Shown in pieces: positions 11,501-23,500 of a DNA stretch of 64,000 bases. The first letter of the stretch is position 1, and the number at the start of each line of letters is the position of its first letter. The DNA comes from Morinoia aosen. Lineage: Eukaryota > Arthropoda > Malacostraca > Amphipoda > Talitridae. The stretch covers positions 38,417,842-38,481,841 of the forward strand of contig CM059569.1 of assembly GCA_030386875.1 (NCBI GenBank), given 5' to 3'. Both the position numbers and the translations under genes were made by a program. The notes under the pieces are model-generated. The model saw only the letters and a program-made list of their open reading frames with translations. It was not told the DNA's origin and did no database searches.

Positions 11501-14500
11501 ATATTGTGTGAAAATTAAAAGTTTCGAAACACTATACTTACAGTAATATAACCAGACATGCAAACATGCATTTATGTAGGAACTAAAACGAAGAATGGAT
11601 AACACCTAGTAGACATAAATGGTCATAACTTTTTTTCTAATTGTTGTAGAGGAAAAATAAAAACATCAGCAGGTTTGGAAGGATTTTCTGCATAAAATAG
11701 CAGTGAAAAACATTACATTGTTCCCAAAACACAAAAATGGCCATTGATCTCTTTGAAGCAATGTTGTGCAAAAATCTACGGAGTTTGACTCCATATTACA
11801 AAGAAACGGTTCAAGTTATCAAAAATTTGACAACATCAAAGTGTAAAGCAACATTTTTTACTCATTACTTCATATTTTTACATCTCTGCCTATTACGGTA
11901 AGTGAACAGGGAACGGCAGAGTAACGCGGGTAAATTGACTACTTTTCTGAGGGATGCGCGACCGTGCGCGGGTTAAGGGATCTCCAGGTGATGTATAGAT
12001 ATTGCATACGGAGACCATACGTTGCCCGATACACAAACGGAGGGCCAGGGCCTGTAGTCCCGTATTGATTGTTATTTTACTATAACCCACATCTCTCCGC
12101 ACAAGTATTGCAAGTCCCGTTCCGGGCACTGGATTAGGCACCGGGGAAAAAACCTCAATGCAATAGTTGTTTGGGGGTGTATGGTTCAGACTTCCAAGAA
12201 GGGTCTCCTGGAGGCAAACGCACCAAGGTTGGTACTCCTCAAGGAGGGCCCTCAAATCTCCGTAGTTACGTCGAAATCCTCTAATATTCCATTGGATACA
12301 GGTGTTCACGGTTTACCAGTTCGAGATTTAGCACGCGTGGAGTCCTTCTCAGCACCCTCATTCAGAGCGGTTGCCAGATCAGGCGGCACGGGGCTTATGG
12401 GTCTATCATCCCATGTATGAATTGGCACTGCGGGAGGTGGCTTAGTTGGGAAGCCACGCGGGATAGGAAATTTCTTCAACATATGCGACGCGAAATCTTC
12501 TGGGACAATTGTGACACGTTCCAAAGAGCGAACACTCTGCGTCACAATATGCCGCTCACTATCCCGCTCAGACCTGCGACCGTCCGCACGAGGAACCGAA
12601 AGGTCACGTCCAGCGCTCCCCACAGCCCCACTTCCACTGCCGGGCATCCGCACGCCTGGTCGGGGCACTCTATCCACTTTGCATTCTGGTTCCGATATAC
12701 CACCAGGCGGGGCTGCCGGCTCCGGCTCCGGAATAATCTTTGCCTGGCTTGGAAGTACATCAAGAGCTCTTTCGGTGACTCTAGGTGCTTTTGCCACATT
12801 ACCCATGTTGTTGCTGTGGGTCGGCGACGTGCCGCTCTGTGTACGCTTTCTCGAGGTTATTATAGAAGGTATTGTTCTCAAAGGTTCACCAGGTGTGTTT
12901 GGCTGGTCCGCCACCAAAGTTTCCGTTGGATTTCTTTTCGCTCTATTTTTGGATGCAGGTGGTTGTTCTTCAGTTGCAGATATTCTTGGGATGGCCGCTC
13001 CACCAGCACCCGGCTCCCGTTCCACTGCAGTATTCCTCAGCTGGCACCGGCCAGCAGGGCCGGGAACACGGTTGGTGGGCATCGCTTGAGGGGTTTTAGC
13101 CTTCTCTGCATACGTAACTCGGGTTTTATTGAAACGGCTGCCAACCACGCGCTTAGCCTCGCCATAGCTGATGCGCTGGTTTGTCTGCACCGCTAGGGTT
13201 TCCTCTTCAAGTTTATAATAGAAACAAGACTGAGAGCTAGCAGGATGTTGCTCACCACAGTTGGCACATCGGGGAGATTTGGTGCAGGGCAGTTCATGCT
13301 GTTCTTCCGCGCAGTTGACGCACACGCCAGGCTCAACACGGCAGGACCTGGCACCATGCCCAAAGTCCTGGCACTTGAAACAGCGGCGGGGCTTCGGCAC
13401 GTACTGGCGCACGAGGCATCTTGTCCATCCAATGTCTACAGACTGTGGTAGGTGGCAGCGGTCAAAAGTGAGGATGTATATTGACGAGGGCATCAAAACT
13501 CCCCGCTCGAATCTCTTGATCCGGTATCATGCTTTCACTTCGAATTGCTTCAGTTCCTCTAGGAGGCGGTCGTCGCTATACTGAGGATAGTTGTCGTACC
13601 ATATGGTACCCTTGCACTCATTAAGTCTGTCATGAGGAGACACCTGCACGCCAACTCCCGCAAGGGACCGCAGGCCTAAGATAACCGCACTTTGGTGCTG
13701 GTTGCGCACCTCAACCAATAGACCGCCATTCCGGGTCTCTGTTACTTTCGCAGGTCTGCCACCAAGTCCCCTGCACAGTTGACGATTGGCTTCAATCACG
13801 TCAACGTGGCTCATGGGCGATCCATCCTTGGTTTTAATAATGAAAAATCTTTTAAATTCCGTTGGTAGAGCTGCATTTTCGTTATCATCGACACTGGCCT
13901 GGGGCTCTGCAAACAAATGTTGCCGCCGAACACGGCGCTTGTGTCGGTGTGGTTGCACCCTTTGTCTCTGAGATGGGGGAACATGAGGTTCAAGGATAAT
14001 ATTCATTTTCTCAGACGGCCCGGCTTCAGCGTCACCACTCGCAGAAGACTGTGATGGTGGTTGCTGCGCCAATGGCAAAGTTGAGGAAGATTCAGTACAG
14101 GTGTCCGTGCGTGAGGGTCCAGTCGTCACCGAAGATATAGCGGGAAGATTTTCCATGTTGAGAAAAGGTAAGGTTTCACCTGTCACCCCGAGCCAGCACC
14201 TAAGACGGCCGCCTACAAGGGGATCCCTGATGTCGGGCACACGTAGTCCCAACGGGAACGCTCGCTAGGTACAGGCATAGCAGTCAGAGTGACCAGGATC
14301 AGCAGGTTGATGCGCTTGACTAGTCGAAGGCGCGTTCCCGCACGCCAAGGACGTTTAAGCAGCCCCCCGCCTACCCAGCCACCCCTCCCACTAGCCCTCG
14401 CCGCATGCGACTTCAAAACTGGCAGGACGGGCCTAGGCTCCTGCCAGCCCCCAAGGAGAGGTCAGAGCGTGGTCCAGGAGAAGGCCAGGTCATCCGAAGA

Positions 14501-17500
14501 GAGAAAGTCAGCACAAATCCGTATAGAAGTCCAAGTCAGTAGGGTGGTCACAATGCTGCCATCTCTCTTCGTCTGACCCCTCAACCCAGGCCACTCTACC
14601 ATGGTTGCACCTGGGTAGCACAGCCCTGGGCATCATAGAGGCACGCAAGCCCCCTCCCCGCGACAAGGGCGAGATGGCGCGAGGGGGCAGCTCATCTCAA
14701 ATACACCATTTAATTTATTTTCATCTTGGAGACACACGGGACAGCAATATTTCTTTTGCTCTTATACACGCAAAAATGAGACACAGCATTTTATTAAACA
14801 AGCAGCAACAATTACAATGAGCTGCTGCAGGTAAACATGTTCACCTATGATAAATGCAGTCAAAATTTGCAAAACTGCCACCAACACGCAGACACTTGGA
14901 CAAGACCACCACAGACATGCGGCCAGTAACGAGCTCAGCAACGTCTTCTCGAGTCACAACGCAGCGTAAACACGTTTTTTGTATACATGTACTCTCCTAT
15001 AGTTATTTTCATTATCGGCGCAGAGAACACTCCTATTTGTTCAAAACTAAACACACTTCTACCACAGCCATGCCAACACAACGTGAACACAAAACTGGAC
15101 AAGCGTACAAAATGTATTATATATTGTATAGTTTAAGACTCCCTTGTCACCATGAAGAGAATCTATAAAGCAACGAGATGGAGACATTTAATGTGGACTG
15201 TAGAAAACGAGGAATCTGTGCTAAAGTGAGTTCCCATAAAGAATATTGTAAGCATTGAAACAGCCAGTAACGAATGAGGAGGAAGAAAAAGATAAAGAAG
15301 AGATAACAACGAAGGTACGGGCATTGAAAAAAGTTTAGTGCGCACTATAGACAGAAGTTCAAGATGTCTATCTATAGCCAAGATAATCTGTCAGTCTTCC
15401 TTAGCATCGCAAGTCCTAATAACATAGGATAACCTAAAACAGCCCACCTATTACCTAACCTACACTTTCTGAGAAGTACAAGCGTACAAGACGAGAGTAG
15501 GAATTGCAAGCGGTACGAGAGCAGTACTTAGGAGCACAACTGGGACGCCTTCAAGAGCATCCGACTCTTTTCATGAGTGATCAACTGTAGGGCAGAGAAC
15601 ACACAGCATCTCTCTACAGCTCGGAAAACTCAGAAGAAGGGACGTGAACTCATACACACTTTCAAGGATACATTCACTAGCCTCACACACACAAAAAAGT
15701 GCACGGCTTAGTTCCACATGCATCAGAGTAAGCCTGCCACTAGAGAGCACAATGAGCTTGATAAAGACCAAGGCCTGAGACAAACAGCATTCACTCCATG
15801 TATTAGAATGAATATTCCCCAGCCTGCACATGCTAGAGCGCAAAACAGGCTTGATAAAGGGCAAGGCCCAAGATAAACAGCGTTAACATCAAGCGCCTTG
15901 AGCTGGCGAGAGCACCAGGAGCACAGGACGGACCCTGAAGGGCAGCAGGGTGAGGGCGTGCTCGATGACCAATCTGATGAGGCGCTTGCTGTAGAAGATG
16001 AACTCGTCCCGCGGCGTCTCCTTGTTGCGGATGAAAGTGTGTAGGCCCCGCACCTGCACACACACGCACACGTCCGTCAGTGGAGCACTACACACAAATC
16101 AAAGCAGATTAGATTAGATGTTACTTCAAGCTTCTCTAAATGCTAAAAAAAATAAGTGTTCAGACGAGAAGAAGGAGGAAGGAACCATTTAGTATGGAGA
16201 TAAGGGAACACGAAATCTATGTAGAAGTGGCATAGAAACAGTAAGTTGAGAAAGAAGTTCATGAAACAAGATAAAAGTTGAATAAAAAAGTTGTAGGTAC
16301 TGAAAAACAGGACAGCAGTGAACCGAAATGGTGAACTAAAAAAACATTTCATTTCAACAAAAAGTAGGCCTACATAACTGTAAGCTCAGGACCTCAAACA
16401 TTTTCCCCCAGAAGTGCTAATTCCCATAGATACAATAGTTGCACCACCCTGAGAAGACCAATTAAAGCATACTGAGCCTCAGCAATGGGAGTTTTTGAAG
16501 TAAACGTCCTTAGATTTAAGATACCAAAGCGTATGATATTCTTACCCTCGCACGTACCTTTATCAACACATTGTCATTAAAACTATCCTATCCTATTCAT
16601 TAAACGCAGTCATCTTTCCAGAGCATACTGGGTATATTTGTTTAATTGATCATTAGCATCAAGAAATTTGACCCCATAATTACTAATACTTGACCCGGCC
16701 AGCCCTCTTGTTCGGCTAGCCAATAGAACAACTACATTTCAAATACACTAAATGACGACACCTTTGCGACGTGTCGTTTGGCCAACAGTGGTGCCAGATT
16801 TGAGGTTCGTTGGCTGACTATTGGTTCGTTGCCGTGACGTCAGCATTGTGACGCCGTCGACGAAAAAAAGACTGGTTTGACCCTACCTTGTTTCTTCTAT
16901 TGTGGTCATGGTCCAGTGACAGCTAGTCAGGCAACACACACGCTAACTTGTGTGGCTGACAAGGCCCACCTGAGGCGTGGAGGGCAGGAGGTGGAGGCTG
17001 CAGGGCCTGGCTTCACTGAAGTTCACGTGCGCCAGCTTCTCGCGCAGCTTGAAGCCTCTCTGTAAACACACAGAAGTGCTTGCGTAACCCTTTAATGTCA
17101 GCATTTTTGTACTCATATTACCATAATCACAACCATCGTCATTCGACTGGCTTTGGCATCATGTTTTCACCAACATAAAGGTAAGGAAGAAACTGCCACT
17201 TGGCAGTGAATGTCAAAGAAAAAATTTGGGAAGATATTGAACAAGACATACAATATATTAAGGCTGTTTTTAAAAGTGAACCGTGTGGTCCACTGTGACA
17301 TTAAAGGGTTAAGAATAACTGTGTAGCATCCTTGTCAAGCGCATCCTCAGTGATTATCAACATATGTATGCTTATTAGTTAATTTATAATTCCCTGGCCA
17401 CAAAATGCAATCTCAAAAGAGCAGAGAGAAGCACCATTTGGTATGGGTTGTAGAAAACGGAGAATCCATACACAAGATATGTTCCCACACAGATATTCTG

Positions 17501-20500
17501 AGCATAGAAGCAACGAGTTAGGAATGAAGAGCAAGAAAAGACAAGAGAGAGATAGCAACAAAGGTAGAAGAATGGAGAAAAGGAAAATGGACATGAAAAA
17601 TAGAAATCCGAAATCCTTTAATCAGCTTAAGTAACCAAGGCAAGCTAGGCGCACCGGCATGTGTCATTTGCATGACAAAGCCAAATATAACATGAAAAAG
17701 CCATAGGATTTTGCTGAGGACAAACGTCGATCAGTGAACCTTGGCATGGCGCACCGGCGTGCGTCACCGACCTGAGCGAGCTGCGTCATGACGTTCTGGG
17801 CGATGAGGTTGATGGCCACCTCGTTCTCCCCGCCGCGAGGCACGATGATGTCTGCGTGCACCTGTGAAGAGGACACAATGCCGCTCTTTGTGAAACAATA
17901 GACTCACAGGCGTGCCTCAGTCCCACGCAACAGAAACGATCAGGTAAGCAGTGATGAACTCCAACAACTGGCTTTCTTATGATCAGGCAGAAATAGAAAT
18001 TGATCCTTGCACACGTCTTCAATTACCAACTTATTACAACCAATCTTACTACAATAAAATTTGTCACACCTCTGAGTACTGAAAATGAGCAATAAGCTAA
18101 TTATTACGTCAAATCTACACGGTGTTTAGGTTATCAATAAACTCAGTAAACTTTAATAGGTTATTTACTCCACACTTATTCAATTTCGACCAAACCAGGA
18201 AACATTGTTATCAGGTTCAATTTCTTGTCAGTGACTGAATTGTTTATGGAAGTATTTTCCTACAACCATATCATTAAATTGGCCCCATTACAAAAAATAC
18301 TCTTCAATGAGTCATTGATTCCTGCATGGCTTGGCCGACTCTTTGCCTCAGAAATGATTTATAGCTAGTTTTTGTCGCTCAGATTGATTTTAATAACCCA
18401 ACCAGGCCCAGCTTGTGAGAGAATATTTTCCAAAAAAAGGAAGGGAACCAAAATCAAACTTTGCAGCTTTCTCCAAATATCACAAGCGCGACCACTAACT
18501 CGACATTCATGCAGCAGAAACACCACAAAAAAGTTCCTCATGAGCAGCGTTACCATGGAGGGCGCGATATAGTAGTCGAAGGCGGGCTTCACGAACTTGA
18601 AGTACTGCTTGAGCACACCGTCCAGGTCCCGACCTCGCGAGGTGATGTCTCGTGTGAGGCGGCGCACCAGCCGCTCGTCGCTGTCCGTCTCCACGAACAC
18701 CTTCATGTCCAGCAGCTGCACACAAATTCAACTTTGCAAACGAGTGTAAAGAATGAGATCTTCAAAAACCAATCATCCCCGTCATTGGATCGAAAGTAGG
18801 GGTGAAATTAGAGAGTGAATTAGATACATAGCTGTGAATGTTAAACTCTTTCCAGTGGTTTGAAAGACCGGAATGTTTTATGTAAACTATTCCTAACTTT
18901 CATCAGGCATGACTTTTATGCAAACTATACCTCTCAATATGCAACAGAAACTGATTTTTAATTTATTCAATCCCTTCCTCCTTTGCAATCACCCACGAGC
19001 GATGGAAGTTCTGCCATGTAACCAACACTGGCGTGAAGATCTCATAACTCGACCTGCTATCTTAAACCACTGAGATGGATACAACCATTGTGAACTAGCA
19101 CTCCCAGGGGGAAAATGTGAGGTCCTGAGCGGAGAGGAGCATAAGCCTTATTTTTGTTGATGAAAAAAAGGATTTTGGTTTTCTTAAGAACCATTTTTTT
19201 GGGGGACAGCATGTCATGGTAAGCAAATAATTTAAGAGTCCAAATTATTTTATATCGCAATATAATCACTGAATAACTTCAAACGGCGTTGCATGGTGCA
19301 GGCGATTTTGAGGCAGATAACGGTTTTCTTTATTTCTTCCTAAGTGAAGATGAAGTAAAGGAGCTGGAGTGACCTTTACTAGAATATAATTCTCCAAAAA
19401 TCCTCACACAGCGCACATTTTTTCAGCATTGTACTTGTGAGAGATGCAGACCAACTCCAGCTAAGCATACCAAGAACTGCGCAAATAACTTACTACTTCA
19501 TTTATGTTGAGTGGACACCCACCTTGACCAGCTCGGGGGAGTAGAAGGCCAGGATACCCTCAAAGATGATCACGTTGGCACCGTACATCGTTTTCTGCAA
19601 GGGAAGAGAGCATGACACAGGACTAGAAATACAATAGCACATGTCTGAACACCTTCATTGTCAGTGTTGATACAGGACCCATTGAGGACAAATGATCATG
19701 TCAAGAACATTAAATTATATGTTACGTAATTATTTCGGAAACTATGATGGGGTCAGCCATTTAGTAAGAGCTCATTTCACTGCCTCTTGTTCAACACAAG
19801 GGCCATGGGTTAAACTGAAGTTCAATATTCAAATCAAACTTAAAGTCAATTGTAGTGTGCAATTTTGAAAATAGCAAACATCAACTGGATGGTGCTTTTA
19901 TTTACCTTAAATTGAGTAATCATGAAAATTGAGTTGTAACTATTGGTTGGTCAGCAGCATTTTGAAAAATCTCTTCATGTACCACCGGTGGCTCACACGG
20001 CAGTTAACGTGTAAAGCACACAAAAATGTTTGCATAAGCAGCTCAATTTGCAGGCTACAAAGAGGCAGGACGTACGGTTTTGGACTCCCTGCGGTGGGTG
20101 AGGAAGTTGTAGATGGGCACCTCGACTTTCTTGCCTTCCTTGAGCCGCTTCAGGGTTTTGACGACGAGTTCAAAGTCGAACGCGTCAGGGTGGTCAAAGT
20201 TGTACTCGTTGCGTTCCGCCTCTTCGTGCTGCTTCGCGGTCAGGATCTGCATGCAGGACTGACATTCAACACTGGCGCCCTCATCCAACGCGGACGCTCG
20301 ACACTCACTCCTCAGATAATGCTTCTAAAGCCCACATACTCTAATCTAATTACTGACGTTATGTCTACGAGGAAAAAGTATAACCTTATTTCCATAGAAA
20401 TGGCCAATCCATCAAGAAAGATGTGAAAGGCACACAGTCCTTCCTCTCCCTTTCCGTTTTGAACATCTAAACCCGTGCATCACATCCCAGCCAAGGCGCC

Positions 20501-23500
20501 ACTCACCTTATAGAAGGAGTCGAGGGACAGCAGGGTCACCCAGGGCACGTCGAGCTCCTCAATGATCTTGCGAGCCACTGTAGTTTTGCCTGACGCGCTG
20601 CCTCCACACACCCCTGCACAGTGCAACAGGCACTAGCTTCGTCACTCCAGCAGATGTTCACTCGAGAGAATCCTATTGCCCAGCTCTAAGTAATAGAGCA
20701 GGCTTACTATGCTGCAAAACATTCTCAACTCTCAAATCATGCTCTTGGGACAATGAAAAAAAGTAGGTACATTGTGAGGAAACTGATTAAACTCTGAAAA
20801 CAATTAAACCATAATACATAGAGCAAGCTAATTACTCAGTGAAATACTCGAATTGTCAACCTATTCTTTTGAAACAATGACAAAAAGTGGGTACATTGTA
20901 ATAAAACTGAGCTAACCATGATAATGATTATAGACAATTTTTCTTCTGTGTACTGCCTAACTGCTTTCATAAAATGCACTACAAAACAAAGAGCTCAGAA
21001 TTTTGTTCTTTTATTTTCAACAAAAATTGAAAAATCTTTCCACAAATGATCCTGATTTAACTCAATAAAACACAATCAACCAAATCGGGAATTTAAAATG
21101 AATCATATTCCATATAACCTATTGGTTGACATGGATGTTATAAATTTACTACACACATGAGTACTTAGAATCAATGATTAATTTGACATTGATGAAACAG
21201 ATGTACAAGATCCGACTTGTGTTTTTTTCATGCAGACAAAAGGTGATCGCAAATTGGGCTCTCAATTCTGCCACTCTCATCCTTAAAACACTGAATGACA
21301 AAAAATTATACATTAAAGTGTGAAACTAGAAGTAAATGAAGAGGAATTCTTACATAAATATTCTCATAAGTTCTGGCCAAAGTTTCATTGCAGAAATTGT
21401 AATGAGTAGCCCTCCTGTTTTGGCACAAAAACAAAAGGCTCCTTGAGTCACGATTTGGTCACTAACAGAAGGTTTACAAATTCCAGCATTCCTACAGCAA
21501 CAGGTAAAATCCAACTACTAAATTTCTCATAAAAGAAAATAAACAACACTCAAGGAAGTATTCCCCATTTCTACCATGATTGTTTATAAAAAAACGGAAC
21601 ACCCTTACACTGTTTTCTCTGAATTTTCATACATTTTTAGAAGCCTAATGGAGAGTTTTATAATGTCAACTCTAATTTTGAGTGGCTAAAGTATTCATCA
21701 GAGCACATGTGGAACAGGATGGCAGGCAACACAATAAAAGAACAACCAACACACTCACCTATGACAAACGGCTCGACCATCTGTCCCTGAGCATCATACC
21801 ACGGGGGCCGGCCACTGGTGTAGATGGCCCTCCTCTTGCCCCCAAAGATGGGCTCCCGACTCTGGCAGGTGGTGGAGGAGCCTCCAGTCAGCGACGTGGA
21901 GGAGGTGCGCTGGCGACGAGCTCTTGGTGACCTCATCTGACCTAATAAAAAAGTGATAATAGTGAAATATTTCTAAATCTGAACTAAAAATAGGTAATCA
22001 CAGTGAAGTATTACTGAACACATTGTTTTTTTTTTGTCATACATAAACTGTAATAAACACCATAGTTTCACTTTACCACTTCTTCATGACACCTGAGAAA
22101 AGTAATCATGGTGAAATACTACTAAATGCATTAGTTCTTTTTTGTCCTACATAAAATTTAAATTATAAACATCATAGTTTCATTTCACCACTTCTTCAAT
22201 ACTCCAAATCTCGATAAGGATCGATAATGTCTCATAGGGAATTCTGACCTTGCAACAACAAACTGTTCAGTATAACCCTTAGTGTTTTCAGATCAATAAA
22301 GGAAATTATGTGTGTTACATGTGAGTGCTTTCACAATTCCCTAGGATGATTAAAATAACAGCAAAATGTTATACTTATCACATCACCATCATAGTTTGAA
22401 ATCATTGAACGAAATAAGTAGATACTGACCTAGAATCCCCTGCTGCTTGAGTGGAGTGGCAGGTTTGGAGTGAGGAGTGGGAGACATGTGGCCTGGAGTA
22501 GACACTCCCTCTGTGGAGGGCAGAGCATCTTCAAAAGCTGGCTCATCCTCGTCTATCTGAACAGCCTCCTCTCCAGACCCGCTGCTGTCACCTTCGCCAT
22601 TATTGTGCTCAGACTCGTGGCTTCCAACGGTGCTACATGCACATCAATTACAATGCATTAACTTTACACATATGTATACAAAATCTAGCACTGAGCAAGC
22701 ACCAACGAATTGAAAAATCAAAAAATATAAAAGTTGTAAACAATTCCTCAAATTATTCAATTGCACCTCAAAAATTGATTGCATGAATAATGCCATATAG
22801 ACACACATTCTACAAAATATATTATGCAAATTTTGCAATTGTTTGACCATTATTTTCCTGTAATATCTAATTTTAAATAACTATGCACAAGTATTATCTT
22901 GAGCTTTTGGATATCAATTGCAATTTTAGTCCTGTAATTACCATTAAATTAATGAGAGGGCATAAATTTATCAAATTTATGCCCTTATTTGTATGATGGT
23001 TTTCGCTGTCAGGTCGCTTCATTCAATCACTGCTAACAAATACTCTGAAAATCATCAAGTTTTTCTACTTGAAACTAAATTGAAAATTTAGGCAGAATTA
23101 ATCATGAGATAAGCAGGTGAATGATCTATACCAAGTTAGAATAGAATGATCTATACTTACTAACCAAAGGTAGCAAGTTGATTCAAAAATCAGGCATAAT
23201 AGTTAATTCAGCACCACACACACATGCACTGCACCAATCAATGTCAGCCAAAAATAAAGTTAATGCATTGCTGGTTAGCCTTAATGTTATTAAGCATTCC
23301 AGAGCAACCAAAAAGTTTCATCTAAAGCACTAGCAAACTAAGAAATAACATTTTAGCTTTGAGTCTTGGATGTGCATCAAGTTAAATAATAGTCATAAAT
23401 AGGGCTTTCAATGTTTTGAATCACAAAGTCACTTTGTATATATGGACTACACAACTATTTTTGTATCACCTAACTCTGTCATGCCATGTGAAGAGCCCCT

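Larger units (their letters stand above)
7318..14687 (-). mobile_element. near-complete I-type LINE with a 13-bp target-site duplication, inserted in a UCKL1 intron
   Basis: The flanks carry identical 13-bp direct repeats CAGCTCATCTCAA at 7,305-7,317 and 14,688-14,700. The 3' end (low coordinate) has a short GTA/TAC tandem tail instead of poly-A. A GC-rich 5' UTR of about 430 bp precedes ORF1 (a Cys-His zinc-knuckle protein), followed by ORF2 (AP endonuclease, reverse transcriptase, RNase H, C-terminal Cys/His motif). The RNase H domain and triplet tail resemble the I clade of LINEs, but that placement is inference. The element is in the sense orientation relative to UCKL1. It is disabled by a stop in ORF1, an 824-bp element inside the endonuclease, and a 10-bp duplication near the end of ORF2. 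Confidence 0.92.

Noticed and set aside
12417-13196. Plus-strand ORFs of 192-259 codons
   Set aside because: Antisense shadows of the zinc-knuckle ORF1 of the I-type LINE.
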